Assembly (NCBI RefSeq): GCF_019511665.1
Contig: NZ_JAEUAW010000011.1
Span: 1 to 64,000 of the forward strand
DNA: 64,000 nucleotides
From: Microbacterium jejuense
Lineage (GTDB): Bacteria > Actinomycetota > Actinomycetes > Actinomycetales > Microbacteriaceae
Direction: 5' to 3'
Shown here: one piece after another, positions 55,657-64,000 of the stretch
Position numbering within the stretch: the first letter of the stretch is position 1
Layout: each line of letters starts with the position of its first letter
Made by a program: the position numbers and the translations under genes
The notes under the pieces: model-generated
The model's input: the letters and a program-made list of their open reading frames with translations, nothing else
What the model was told of the DNA's origin: nothing
Databases searched by the model: none

Positions 55657-56724
55657 TCAGGCGCGGGCTGCCGAGCCCGCGGATGACCCGCCGTGGTCGG
55701 CCCGCGCCGGCCAGACGGCGGTCGAGCCCCGCGGCACGAGCTGCGTCGGCAGCTCGACCCGGGATGCATCGGTGGGCGCTCCGGCGATCGCCTGGGCGAG
55801 CAGCTGCACTGCCGCCGCGGCCATCTCGCGGATCGGCTGGCGGATCGTGGTGAGCGACGGATGCAGCCAGCGGGCGCCGCGGACGTCGTCGAAGCCCACG
55901 ACGAGCACATCCCGTGGGACCGCCAGCCCCGCGTCCGCGATCGCCCGGTAGGCGCCGGCGGCCATCTCGTCCGAACACGCGAACACGCCGATCGGCCCCG
56001 AGCCGCCCAGTCGCGGAAGTGCGGCGGCGCACGCCTTTCGCGCCTCCCAGGCGCCCCAGCCGGCCGTGGTGACGACGCACGGCGCCGAGGGTGCGACGCG
56101 AGAGAGAGCGGCACGGAAGCCGTCGACGCGCGCTCGGCCGTACCGGTACGAGGGCGCCCCACCGATGACCACGAAGCGCTGCGCGCCGCGTTCTGCGAGG
56201 TGCTCGGCGGCCTCGGCGCCGCCCGCCCAGTCGGTGGTGCGCACGCTCGGGACCGGCAGCGGGGCTTCGGACGGCGGCTCGAGCAGGACGACCGGGATGT
56301 TCGCGCTGCGCAGCGCCTCCCACTGCGAGGCAGAGGGCAGGATGAGCCCGATCACGACGCCGGCCGAGCCACGGGAGCGGATCCGCTGCGGCCAGTCGTC
56401 ATGCGGGTCCTTGCGCTCTTCGGTGAGCACGAGGTCGTAGCCGAGCCGGGATGCCGCAGTCCGCGCTCCCGCCGTGACCTCGTCGGTGTACGGGTCGTGG
56501 AAGTGCCCGAGGACGAGGTCGATCATGCGCGCGGTCCCCTGACGTGGACGCCCGCGCTGCTGCTGCGCCGCGGAGTAGCCGAGCTCCGCGGCGGCGGCGA
56601 GGATGCGCGCGCGAGTGCCCGCATCCATCTCGCCGCGGCCGCGGAGCGCTCGGGACGCGGTCGAGATGCTGACGCCTGCCCGTGCCGCCACGTCGGAGAG
56701 AGTGACCCGGGGCGCAGCTGTCAT
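55657..56724 (-). CDS. LacI-family transcriptional regulator
   Basis: This 355-residue repressor has the HTH APRVTLSDVAARAGVSISTA (about 4-23) and SRALRGRGEMD, a sugar-binding domain with MIDLVLGHFHDPYTDEVTAG (about 67-86), GVFACSDEMAAGAYRAIADA and VLVVGFDDVRGARWLHPSLT. It lies upstream of and parallel to GH95, and divergent from the ThuA gene. The ATG at 56724 is chosen because the HTH begins there; an in-frame TTG at 56742 would place the palindrome at 56734 inside the gene. It probably controls GH95 and thuA. Confidence 0.88.
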   Translation of the reverse strand: MTAAPRVTLSDVAARAGVSISTASRALRGRGEMDAGTRARILAAAAELGYSAAQQQRGRPRQGTARMIDLVLGHFHDPYTDEVTAGARTAASRLGYDLVLTEERKDPHDDWPQRIRSRGSAGVVIGLILPSASQWEALRSANIPVVLLEPPSEAPLPVPSVRTTDWAGGAEAAEHLAERGAQRFVVIGGAPSYRYGRARVDGFRAALSRVAPSAPCVVTTAGWGAWEARKACAAALPRLGGSGPIGVFACSDEMAAGAYRAIADAGLAVPRDVLVVGFDDVRGARWLHPSLTTIRQPIREMAAAAVQLLAQAIAGAPTDASRVELPTQLVPRGSTAVWPARADHGGSSAGSAARA

Positions 56725-56733
56725 GGAGCAATT

Positions 56734-56743
56734 TTTGCGCAAA
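56734..56743. promoter_or_regulatory. Palindrome in the lacI-thuA gap
   Basis: TTTGCGCAAA is a perfect palindrome with a central CG step, in the divergent gap between the LacI and ThuA genes. It is probably the operator for this LacI. Confidence 0.55.
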
Positions 56744-56818
56744 GAGCGCGACGCGCGAAGCGGTTCGGTGTCATCGTGTGGCCGTTCCGCTTTCCGTCGA
56801 TGAAGAGGGAGGATGTCG

Positions 56819-57559
56819 ATGACGACGACGTCGCAGAGGGGGCCCCGCAGGAGCGCACCTCGGGCTCTCGTGGTCCGCGACGGGCACGCGCGCCCCGGTC
56901 CTGCGCAGGCGACGGAGATGTTCCTTCCCTTCCTCCTCCACGAGGGGTACGAGGTGCGGGTCGAGGAGTCGAGCGAGATCTACGCCGACCGCGAGGTGAT
57001 GGACCGCACCGACCTGATCGTGCAGTGCGTCGCGACGTCGGCGATCTCGGACGCGGCGCTGCGCGGGCTGCTCCGGGCGGTGGAGCGGGGGACCGGACTC
57101 GCCGGATGGCACCGCGGCATCGCCGACTCGTACGGCAGCAACGCGGACTACCTGCAGCTCATCGGCGGGCAGTTCGTGCCCCGACCGTGGCCGCAGGACG
57201 GCGACCGGCCGGCCGACGACGCCGGCCGGTCCTGCTGCTACACGGTGGATCTGACCGACCAGGGCCGCACGCACGAGATCATGGCCGGCATCGAGGACTT
57301 CACGCTGCGCAGCGAGCCGTACTGGGTGCTCACCGACGACCTGAACGACGTCCTGGCCACCACGACGTACGGCGCGAGGCCCGACGACCCGTGGCGGCGA
57401 CCGCTCACCTCGCCCGCGGTATGGACCCGTCAGTGGGGCGACGGCCGTGTGTTCGTCGCCACCCCTGGCCACAGCCTCGTCGTGCTGCGCGATGCCCACG
57501 TGCGCGCCATCATCCAGCGCGGGATGCTGTGGGCGTCGCGCACGGCGATGGCGGCGTGA
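56819..57559 (+). CDS. ThuA-domain protein
   Basis: This 246-residue ThuA (trehalose-utilisation type) protein has a class I glutamine-amidotransferase-like fold: ALVVRDGHARPGPAQATEMF near 15, TDLIVQCVATSAISDAALRG (about 62-81), ERGTGLAGWHRGIADSYGSN (about 88-107) and a C-terminal GDGRVFVATPGHSLVVLRD. It lacks a clear nucleophile Cys at the elbow. Family members occur in sugar-degradation operons with unsettled activity, some linked to keto-glycoside metabolism. GGGAGG sits 6 bases before the ATG at 56819; the ATG at 56813 touches it and is less likely. Confidence 0.85.
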   Translation: MTTTSQRGPRRSAPRALVVRDGHARPGPAQATEMFLPFLLHEGYEVRVEESSEIYADREVMDRTDLIVQCVATSAISDAALRGLLRAVERGTGLAGWHRGIADSYGSNADYLQLIGGQFVPRPWPQDGDRPADDAGRSCCYTVDLTDQGRTHEIMAGIEDFTLRSEPYWVLTDDLNDVLATTTYGARPDDPWRRPLTSPAVWTRQWGDGRVFVATPGHSLVVLRDAHVRAIIQRGMLWASRTAMAA

Positions 57560-57571
57560 GGGCGTTCGGCG

Positions 57572-59629
57572 TCAGAAGCTCGTGACGAGGTCGCCGAGCA
57601 CGGCTTCGAGCTTCGACGGATCGGTAGCGTCGTAGTAGTGCGCGCCGGTGGCGCTCGAGATCGACTGCAGCGTCGGCACATCCGCGTCGGCCCCGTAGGC
57701 CAGCGTGAAGATCAGCACCGGCGTCGCGTGGTGCATGTCCTTCAGGTCGGCGATCATCTGGTCGGCGCCGATCGTCGGGGCGTTCGGCGTGTCGTTCTTG
57801 CCGTCGCTGAGCAGCACGATGGCGTTGATGTGATCGCTCGACCACGACGCGGCCTGCTGCTTCGCGAAGTCGTCGACCGCCTGGTACAGCGGGGTGTCGC
57901 CCATCGAGCTGATGCCGTTGAGCGCCCCCAGGAAGCCGTCTCGCGAGGTGCCGATGTCGGTCACGGGTGCCACGAGCCCCGGCACGAGCGCGCCGTCCGG
58001 CGCCTGTGCGAATCCGGCGAGGCCGACGTCGTCGCCCGTCGTGAAGTGCCCGAGGGCCGCCTCGATCGCCTTGCGTGCCTGGGTCAGCTTGGTGTCGGTC
58101 GGCGAGATCGGCTCGTCCATCGAGCCCGACACGTCGAGAAGGAACAGGACGTTGGCGCGCTTGCGGACCTCGGGGAACGACGCCTGCACGGCCGTCACGA
58201 CGTCGGCGCCCGGGAACGCGAGCGCGGTGGTCAGCTCGTCCGACAGCTGACCGACATCGCGCACGCTCTCGTCGAGCGCGCGGTTGAGGTCGCGATAGCC
58301 CGCGCCCCGCACGACCGACTGTCCCTGTGCGGTGAGCGCGTAGCGGATGAAGTCGGCGGCGGCCTCGGACTCGACCGGGTCGATCCACGCGCCCGTGAGA
58401 CGCATCGCGGGATTGTCGGCGGCGAAGTAGCCGTCGGTGGGATAGATCGGGATCAGCTGCTCGACGGGCGGATCCGCCTGCGTGCGGTTGATGCCGTCGC
58501 GGCTCGTGATGCCGCGGTTGTAGTCCCACACGGACTTCTCGTCGACGATCACGGCCGACAGGAAGTCGGCGGACGATCCGGATGCCTCGGCCTGACGCGC
58601 GTGCCACAGGAAGTGCTCGGGCGTGGCCATGTAGTGGCTCGTGGAGGTCTCGTTCTCGTGGACGGTGGCCTGCACGGCCGGGTCCTCCACCTCGGCGGCG
58701 GTGAGGTCGGCGATCGAGCCGGCGGCGGTCCCGTACGAGGCGTACATCGCCGCTTCGCCCGAGGTGGCCACGAGCGGGCTCGTCTTTCCGAGCTTGAAGG
58801 CTCCCCACTCGGGGTGGCCGAGGCCGCTCCACAGGTCGGCATCCCCGGCGGCTTCGAACACGGCCGACCAGGTCGGGGCCTCGGACGACCAGCCGATCGC
58901 CTGGGCGAGGGGCTTGGGCATCGCCAGCACGATGTTCGAGATCGCGACGCTCGTCCCCTCCTTCGCGATGGCCGTCGCGCCTTCGGACTGCGCGACGTCG
59001 ACCCAGGTCGACGAGTCGGGCAGCCACACGGTGGGCTTCTGGTCGTCGGGGGAGTTCGGGAAGCCGGCTGCCACGACGGCGGCGGCCGCGCCCGACTTCT
59101 CCTTGCTCGCGGTCACGGTGACGCACGACCCGGCGACGTTGCGGGGCTGGGCGTTGTAGGCGCTCGCGAGGTTCTCGACCATCTCGGCGTTCTCGTACGA
59201 CGACAGCACGCGGACGGCGACGCACGGCTCGGCGCCCGCGGTGGCGGCCGGCTCGTCCTCGGGGAACACGATGGGCTTGACGACGGCCGGTGCGGCGGGA
59301 GGCGGGTCGGCGGCGGCGGCCGTCCCGGAGCCGGCGAGGTTCGAGACGATCGCGTACGACACGGTGCCGATCGAGCCGACCAGCACGACGATGCCGGCCA
59401 CGGTGGTCCACAGCATGATCTGCTTGCGGCGCTTGCGGCGGCGCTCGCGACGCACGTCCATCGCGGTCGGGCGGCCCGGCTTCGCCCCGGCGGGAACGGT
59501 CGAGGAGGGAACCCGCGCAGCCGACGATTCGGGGACGGAAGAGGTCGGCAACGCCGCCGTCGGGGGCGGCGAGGACTGGCCGCGGCGAGGTCCGGGCGCG
59601 TCCTCGTCACCGCGCGTGCGATCGCGCAT
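57572..59629 (-). CDS. Membrane-anchored substrate-binding/VWFA fusion protein
   Basis: This 685-residue protein has a cytoplasmic Pro/Ser-rich N terminus, a basic patch (VRRERRRKRRKQ) and one signal-anchor helix (IMLWTTVAGIVVLVGSIGTV, about 71-90). A bacterial solute-binding-like region follows (about 130-470; CVAVRVLSSYENAEMVENLA, GAAAAVVAAGFPNSPDDQKP), then a von Willebrand A domain (from about 485) with the metal site FLLDVSGSMDEP, a DTPLY threonine and VLLSDGKND. It should face outward and bind a ligand or partner through a divalent cation. The ATG at 59629 has GAGGAAG upstream; the frame stays open to 59704 with weaker support. The partner is unknown. Confidence 0.82.
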   Translation of the reverse strand: MRDRTRGDEDAPGPRRGQSSPPPTAALPTSSVPESSAARVPSSTVPAGAKPGRPTAMDVRRERRRKRRKQIMLWTTVAGIVVLVGSIGTVSYAIVSNLAGSGTAAAADPPPAAPAVVKPIVFPEDEPAATAGAEPCVAVRVLSSYENAEMVENLASAYNAQPRNVAGSCVTVTASKEKSGAAAAVVAAGFPNSPDDQKPTVWLPDSSTWVDVAQSEGATAIAKEGTSVAISNIVLAMPKPLAQAIGWSSEAPTWSAVFEAAGDADLWSGLGHPEWGAFKLGKTSPLVATSGEAAMYASYGTAAGSIADLTAAEVEDPAVQATVHENETSTSHYMATPEHFLWHARQAEASGSSADFLSAVIVDEKSVWDYNRGITSRDGINRTQADPPVEQLIPIYPTDGYFAADNPAMRLTGAWIDPVESEAAADFIRYALTAQGQSVVRGAGYRDLNRALDESVRDVGQLSDELTTALAFPGADVVTAVQASFPEVRKRANVLFLLDVSGSMDEPISPTDTKLTQARKAIEAALGHFTTGDDVGLAGFAQAPDGALVPGLVAPVTDIGTSRDGFLGALNGISSMGDTPLYQAVDDFAKQQAASWSSDHINAIVLLSDGKNDTPNAPTIGADQMIADLKDMHHATPVLIFTLAYGADADVPTLQSISSATGAHYYDATDPSKLEAVLGDLVTSF

Positions 59630-59752
59630 GGAGGCTTCCTCGAAGTCGGGTCTGGCCGTGAGGCCGATCGGGGGGTTACCGGCCGGGTCGTCCGGTAAAG
59701 CCACAGCCTAACGACGAACGTGCCGCGAGGCGAGTGCGTGCACGCTGTGAGA

Positions 59753-60310
59753 TCACCCGGAGGCGGTGTTCAGCATCCCGATCAGCACGGCGGTCCACCA
59801 GCCGACCTGCGAGACGATGGCGCTCCACACGCACCACAGCCGCAGCCGGGCGGGCAGCATCGAGAACCGCACGCGGCCGGGGAGGCGCGCGAGCTCGTCG
59901 GTCAGCCGCGTCATCGCGACGCCGTTCATCGCCGCCACGAGCACGGCCAGCATCTTGAGGTCGGTGAGCGGATTGGTGAGGTCGGGCTGCAGGAACGCAC
60001 CCGAGAAGAACAGCCCGGCGATGCCCAGCCACGCCATCGCGCTCACTGTGCGTTCGACGCGGCGCAGGTCTTCGAGCTGCGTGCGGCGCAGCATCCACAG
60101 CAGCCCGCTCATCTCCAGCAGCACCGCCGAGCCGAGCCCCACGATCACGGAGGCGAGGTGGACGAACAGCGCGGGCCGGTGCACCCAGTCGTGCGGGACG
60201 ACCTGCGCCCCGACCCACAGCGACAGCGTGAGCGAGAGCAGCACCGCCCAGTAGCCGAGTGCGCGGCGATGCCTCGCCGCACGGCGGCTCTCGGTGAGGG
60301 TGGCGGACAC
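59753..60310 (-). CDS. Hypothetical integral membrane protein
   Basis: This 185-residue protein has about four hydrophobic helices (YWAVLLSLTLSLWVGAQVV near 20-38, FVHLASVIVGLGSAVLLEMS near 52-71, AMAWLGIAGLFFSGAFL near 90, and AIVSQVGWWTAVLIGML near the end) with a GHxxS-like pattern absent. It resembles uncharacterised DUF2269-like membrane proteins, but I cannot place it firmly. The GTG at 60310 has GAAAGG upstream. It lies downstream of the MFS gene in the same direction (129-base gap that holds a GATAAT -10-like box), so it may have its own promoter. Confidence 0.7.
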   Translation of the reverse strand: MSATLTESRRAARHRRALGYWAVLLSLTLSLWVGAQVVPHDWVHRPALFVHLASVIVGLGSAVLLEMSGLLWMLRRTQLEDLRRVERTVSAMAWLGIAGLFFSGAFLQPDLTNPLTDLKMLAVLVAAMNGVAMTRLTDELARLPGRVRFSMLPARLRLWCVWSAIVSQVGWWTAVLIGMLNTASG

Positions 60311-60439
60311 GGTGCCTTTCGGGGGTGGGCTCGGCGCAGGGAAACGCGCGACCGCCCCCAATCGCATCGGTGAAGAATCCCCGAAGCGAGATTATCGGAT
60401 GCCGGGCCCGGCGAGATCCGGCCGCCCGGGCGATCTGCG

Positions 60440-61897
60440 TCAGGCGTCGGCGGCGACCCGCGGCGGCGCCTTCACGAAGACGAGCAGCACGAAGCCGACG
60501 GCGAGCACCAGCGCGATCGCCAGGATTCCGTACAGCGTCTGGTTGGCGGCCGCCGCGATGAACACGCCCCACAGCAGCGCCGCCATCCAGCTGGCCGCGC
60601 GTCCGGTCGTGGCGTAGAGGCCGAAGATCTCGCCCTCGCGGCCGGCCGGGGTGACGCGCGCGAGGAACGAGCGGGATGCGGCCTGCGCGGGTCCGACGAG
60701 CGCGGCGAGGACGATGCCGGCGACCCAGAACAGCGCGCGGCCCGCACCGGCGCCGAGGAACACGGCGAGGCAGCACGCGATGATGCCGCCGATCGCGGCC
60801 AGGATGACGGGCTTGGGGCCGAAGCGGTCGTCGAGGCGTCCCACGAAGATCGTCGAGAGGCCGGCGACGAGGTTCAGGACGATGCCGAAGATCACGAGGT
60901 CGGTGAAGCCGAAGCCGAAGACGCGTGCGGCGATCACCGAGCCGAAGGTGAAGACGGCGGCCAGGCCGTCGCGGTACACGGCCGACGCCAGCAGGAACCA
61001 GAAGGTGGGGCGGCTCTCGCGCCACAGCCGGATGACCGAGCGGACGAGCTCGACGTAGCCCTCGAAGAAGTTGACCTTCTTGGTGTCGGCGCTGGGCGGC
61101 GGCTCGGGCACGCTCCGGAAGATCGGGATCGAGAAGAGGAGCGTCCAGACCGTCGCACCGGCGGCGATGAACTGGAACGTGATGCCCTGCGTGCCGTCCA
61201 GGACGCCGCCGAGGATGAGCCCCACGACGATCGCGAGCGCCACGATGCCGCCGAGGTAGCCGAAGCCCCATCCGAGCCCCGAGACCCGTCCGACGGTCTT
61301 CGGCGTCGACACCGAGACGAGCAGGGCGTTGTAGTTGGCGCCGGCGATCTCGCCGACGACACTGCCGAACGCGATCATCGCCACCCCGAACCAGAAGAGG
61401 TCGGCCGTGCCGCCCACGAAGGCCATGCCGAGCTGGCACAGGATCAGCAGGCCCGTGAAGATGCCGAGCATGAGCTTGCGGTGTCCGGTCGCGTCGGCGC
61501 GCTGGCCGAGGACGGGCGCGAGCAGGGCGATCAGGATGCCGGCGGCCATGATGCCCCAGCCCAGATTCGCATCGAGCGCACCGAGGGCGTGACAGTACTC
61601 GGTCACCGCGTTCGCGCCGGTGTCGCAGTCGATCTTCTCGCCGTCGACGATGCCTGACGCAGCCACGGCTGGGTCGAGGAAGAACGGCGACACCAGGAAG
61701 CTCGGCACCCACACGAACGTGAGCAGCACCGTGTTGAACGGCTGCGTGGCCCAGTCCCACAGCGCCCATGCCAGCACGCGGCGGCGCGGCACCGGTGCGT
61801 CCGAGAGGGCGCCGGTGTCCAGCGCCGCCGTCGACAGCACGGGTTCGGACGGGCGCGTGACGCGCTGCGTCTCGGGGTCGGGTGCGGGGGAGCTCAT
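60440..61897 (-). CDS. MFS transporter, UMF1 (Atg22-like) family
   Basis: This 485-residue transporter has twelve predicted helices. The family signature WALWDWATQPFNTVLLTFV lies near residues 44-62, and GHRKLMLGIFTGLL, NYNALLVSVSTPKTVGRVSG, GLGWGFGYLGGIVALAIVVG and QAASRSFLARVTPAGREGEI follow, as in UMF1/Atg22-like proteins. Substrates of bacterial members are mostly unknown, with amino acids or metabolites suggested. The ATG at 61897 has no Shine-Dalgarno sequence; TACTTT lies 7 nt upstream, consistent with leaderless expression. It is divergent from the small gene at 62067. Confidence 0.9.
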   Translation of the reverse strand: MSSPAPDPETQRVTRPSEPVLSTAALDTGALSDAPVPRRRVLAWALWDWATQPFNTVLLTFVWVPSFLVSPFFLDPAVAASGIVDGEKIDCDTGANAVTEYCHALGALDANLGWGIMAAGILIALLAPVLGQRADATGHRKLMLGIFTGLLILCQLGMAFVGGTADLFWFGVAMIAFGSVVGEIAGANYNALLVSVSTPKTVGRVSGLGWGFGYLGGIVALAIVVGLILGGVLDGTQGITFQFIAAGATVWTLLFSIPIFRSVPEPPPSADTKKVNFFEGYVELVRSVIRLWRESRPTFWFLLASAVYRDGLAAVFTFGSVIAARVFGFGFTDLVIFGIVLNLVAGLSTIFVGRLDDRFGPKPVILAAIGGIIACCLAVFLGAGAGRALFWVAGIVLAALVGPAQAASRSFLARVTPAGREGEIFGLYATTGRAASWMAALLWGVFIAAAANQTLYGILAIALVLAVGFVLLVFVKAPPRVAADA

Positions 61898-61904
61898 GTC
61901 GCTC

Positions 61905-61910
61905 AAAGTA
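61905..61910 (-). promoter_or_regulatory. -10 box for leaderless MFS gene
   Basis: On the minus strand TACTTT ends 7 nt before the ATG at 61897. Confidence 0.5.
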
Positions 61911-62066
61911 GGGCCCTTCGGTGAACGGCGGGTGCCGCCGCAGCGCGTCACCTCGGCGTGGCGCGTGGCCAGGCTACTGGAGCCGGTGCCCGCCCGGGTC
62001 GCGGCATCCCCTCTTCGTTCGCGGCATGATGAGAGGAGTTCGTGCCGGACGAGAAAGGAACACGCC

Positions 62067-62297
62067 TTGACATCGCGCAAGCAGCGCCCGCTGGTCGCAC
62101 TGATCGGAGCAGTGCTGTTCTGGCTGTCGGCCAGCCTCACGCTGCTGTTCGGCGCGGCAGCCGTCTGGCTGTTGATCAACGGGCAGCAGCCGGCCTGGAT
62201 CATCCTCGCCGTGACCGTCCCGGTCTGCGCGCTCGCGGTCGGGCTCATCAAGATCAGCCGGATTCCGTTCGGCGACGCCCTGAACGTCGGATTCTGA
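62067..62297 (+). CDS. Small two-helix membrane protein
   Basis: This 76-residue protein begins with a basic TSRKQRP and has two hydrophobic segments (LVALIGAVLFWLSASLTLLF and AWIILAVTVPVCALAVGLIK). The TTG at 62067 is chosen because AAAGGAA lies 7 bases upstream. I do not recognise a family. It stands alone, convergent with the lipoprotein gene at 62314. Confidence 0.65.
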   Translation: MTSRKQRPLVALIGAVLFWLSASLTLLFGAAAVWLLINGQQPAWIILAVTVPVCALAVGLIKISRIPFGDALNVGF

Positions 62298-62313
62298 CCG
62301 CCCGGGCCGGTAG

Positions 62314-62970
62314 CTACTGACCGGTCGCCGAGGTCGACGGCTCCGGCGCCCGTGCCTCGTCCGCGTCGACGGCGTACCAGAGCCGGATGCTCTCGTCGCC
62401 GCCCGGACCCGGTGCGTGACTGATCTGCACGGAGGTCGCGAGGTGGCCGGAGCTGCCGCGCAGACCGGTGCGCACGCGCGGCTCCCCGGCGCGGGACGGC
62501 TCCAGCGCGGACGCCAGCTCACTCCGCCACCGCTCGATCTCTTCGACGCTGAACCCGAGGACGTCAGCCGCGGCGATGAGCTCGTCGCGCGCCGCGTCGC
62601 CGCCGTTGACCTCGACGAAGACGTTGACGGTGTCGACGCGGCCGTCACGCGGTGTCACCGAGACCTGCTCCGCCTGTGCGCTCCAGCTGCCCGCGGGAGT
62701 CTCAAGGGTGACGGGGATCAGCTCGCCGTCGGCGCGCGACACCACGGCCATGGTCGTGCCGAGCCCGACGGACGGCGAGGGGATCGCCGCCGTGACGTCC
62801 CACTCCATCGGCGCTCCCGCCACGATCTCGTCGATCGTGGGCATGCCGGAGCCCGGCGCGACGTCGGTCACGCCCGGGTCGGGTGGTTCGATCGTGACCG
62901 TGCACGCCGTCAGCCCGCAGGTCAGCGCCGCTGCCAGCCCCAGTGCCAGAGTTCGTCGAGAGGTCGGCAT
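62314..62970 (-). CDS. Putative lipoprotein
   Basis: This 218-residue protein has a lipoprotein signal (MPTSRRTLALGLAAALTCGL, lipobox LTAC) and a domain of about 170 residues with no motif I recognise. DELIAAADVLGFSVEEIERW near 130 looks like an amphipathic helix pair, and the rest is beta-rich. The ATG at 62970 has AGGAG upstream; upstream in-frame sequence would lie inside the neighbouring gene. It starts 7 bases after the next lipoprotein's stop, so the two form an operon. Confidence 0.75.
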   Translation of the reverse strand: MPTSRRTLALGLAAALTCGLTACTVTIEPPDPGVTDVAPGSGMPTIDEIVAGAPMEWDVTAAIPSPSVGLGTTMAVVSRADGELIPVTLETPAGSWSAQAEQVSVTPRDGRVDTVNVFVEVNGGDAARDELIAAADVLGFSVEEIERWRSELASALEPSRAGEPRVRTGLRGSSGHLATSVQISHAPGPGGDESIRLWYAVDADEARAPEPSTSATGQ

Positions 62971-62977
62971 GCGGCTC

Positions 62978-63877
62978 CTATTCGGCGTCCGTGCCCGGCA
63001 GCTCGCCGCGCATCGCCATCTGCAGCAGCACCCCTGCGGCCGTGCCGTCCGCCGGTGTGGCGGTGACGCGGAGCACGTCTCCTCCCTGGTGCGCGACCTC
63101 GGAGCCCTCGAGGAGCTCTGAGTACGGACGCCCCGACGGCGTCCGCCCACCGTCGATCGCCGAGGCGATCGCCTCTGCGCGCGTGTCGTCCGCCCCCACG
63201 ACGCACATCACGTTCGTCGCGTGGGCATCGCCTCGCACACCGACCGCGTACGGCGTCCGGACGTCGTCCACGAAGATCAGCGCCGCCGCGACGTCGCCCA
63301 GGCAGCCGGCCAAGGCGACGACGCTCGGATCCTCGGCGAGCGTCACCGGATCGTCCTCGCCCCGCGTCCGCAGGTCGACGTCCGGACCCGAGAAGACGAC
63401 CGAGTCCCCGTCGGCGTGAACGAAGGTCGCCGCCGAGGCGAGTGAAGCGACGTGCGAGCCCGCACTGACGAGAACGCCGCTGTCGTCGGTGGTCTCCCAT
63501 CCCGATCGCGTGGCAGCGCTGCCCACGCTGTCCGCGGTCTGGCCCCCGGCGACCAGCGTCACGGACTGCGGGATCCTCCCCACGGTGACGAAGGCCTCTG
63601 CGGCGTCCACGTCCACGCCGAGTTCCGATCCGAGTGCCTGCGGAGCGAGGTCGCCGAGGCCGATGTACCGCACCGACTCGGCCTGCCGGCTGTCCATCCC
63701 TTCCGCCTGCGAGGCACTGCTGAAGGCGATGTACGAGCCCTGAACGCCCTGCACGGCGGGGATGTCCGACAGGAACTCCGTGAGACCCCTGTCGGCCGTG
63801 CTCTGCGGCGCGCACCCCGTGAACATGGCGGCCGCGATCAGCGCACCTGCCCCGACGAGCTTCTGTCTGCCCCGCAT
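62978..63877 (-). CDS. Putative lipoprotein
   Basis: This 299-residue protein begins MRGRQKLVGAGALIAAAMFTGC (lipobox FTGC, Cys22). The mature part has no motif I can name: DIPAVQGVQGSYIAFSSASQ near 38, RYIGLGDLAPQALGSELGVD near 70 and VALAGCLGDVAAALIFVDD near 187. The tandem arrangement with a second lipoprotein suggests a surface pair. Its promoter should lie in the last 120 bases of the window, where TACAGT about 68 nt upstream is the best -10 candidate. Confidence 0.75.
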   Translation of the reverse strand: MRGRQKLVGAGALIAAAMFTGCAPQSTADRGLTEFLSDIPAVQGVQGSYIAFSSASQAEGMDSRQAESVRYIGLGDLAPQALGSELGVDVDAAEAFVTVGRIPQSVTLVAGGQTADSVGSAATRSGWETTDDSGVLVSAGSHVASLASAATFVHADGDSVVFSGPDVDLRTRGEDDPVTLAEDPSVVALAGCLGDVAAALIFVDDVRTPYAVGVRGDAHATNVMCVVGADDTRAEAIASAIDGGRTPSGRPYSELLEGSEVAHQGGDVLRVTATPADGTAAGVLLQMAMRGELPGTDAE

Positions 63878-64000
63878 ATCGATGTCCTCGTTCGTACGTC
63901 TGTCAGTCAGGGCGTGGGACCCGTCGGCACTCTCACTGTATCCAGGTCGCCCAGGGCGTCATCGCCACGCGGGCGGCATGATGAAGGGACACGAGCGGGG

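Noticed and set aside
60640..60672. A GAGGAACGAGCGGGA stretch in the MFS gene resembling the dispersed element
   Set aside because: Only part of the core matches, the ends are absent, and the encoded QAASRSFLARVTP is a normal conserved family motif.
1..64000. Insertion sequences, prophage or toxin-antitoxin modules
   Set aside because: I saw no transposase, integrase, phage structural or toxin-antitoxin gene in any frame. The only mobile-like signal is the dispersed short element.

Overview
The window is high-GC DNA whose protein families point to an actinobacterium, most likely Microbacterium or a close relative in the Microbacteriaceae. Supporting signs are FprA/FdxA electron donors for a siroheme sulfite reductase, a dUMP-forming type dCTP deaminase, importers without their own ATPase, and many genes with a TANNNT -10 box 6-7 nt before the start codon. 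Species is inferred from these features, not from a marker gene. The first 20 bases are library adapter, so position 1 is a contig edge.

Bases 21-17260 hold a cut-off EamA exporter end and then a uronate-polysaccharide locus. A heparinase II/III-type protein and a DeoR-HTH/periplasmic-binding-domain regulator run leftward. Rightward run a DUF2264 protein, an ABC sugar importer (binding protein and two permeases), a YesL-like membrane protein, a GH88 unsaturated glucuronyl hydrolase, an FAH-family enzyme, KduD, KduI, a KDG-type kinase, a KDPG aldolase and a GH35 beta-galactosidase. Together they can import a lyase-cut glycan, remove the unsaturated uronate and carry it through KDG and KDPG to pyruvate and glyceraldehyde 3-phosphate.

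Bases 17273-26310 are small housekeeping and accessory genes: a lipoprotein, a PfkB kinase, GrpB, a uridine-kinase-like protein, a DUF4406 protein, a DeoR regulator, an unusual acyltransferase-toroid fusion, tRNA-Gly(CCC), dcd and a fructosamine-kinase-like protein. Several look leaderless. Bases 26504-32302 hold a 1,340-residue secreted metallophosphoesterase behind a PHO-box-like repeat, a membrane protein and a PadR regulator.

Bases 32310-44543 are a leftward assimilatory sulfur block: a sirohydrochlorin chelatase, then sir-cysH-cysD-cysN-ssuA-ssuB-ssuC-cobA-fprA-fdxA and a thioredoxin-reductase-like gene, mostly with 4-11 bp overlaps. CysH has the APS-reductase cysteine set and no cysC is present, so the route is probably APS to sulfite to sulfide, with ferredoxin supplying sulfite reductase.

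Bases 44685-46232 are two divergent winged-helix regulators with His/Gly-rich tails around an array of ACATGT half-sites. Bases 46255-57559 form a second sugar locus: a LacI regulator with two palindromic operators, an importer, a GH3, a divergent GH95, a second LacI and a ThuA protein. The rest (57572-63877) is an extracellular VWA/binding-protein fusion, membrane proteins, a UMF1-type MFS transporter and two lipoproteins.

The most unusual signal is a dispersed element of about 40 bp. It occurs in an intergenic cluster and also in frame inside four proteins (heparinase-like protein, SsuC, CysN, CysD). Identical copies are read in different frames, as expected of a selfish or repair-spread element that coding sequence tolerates.
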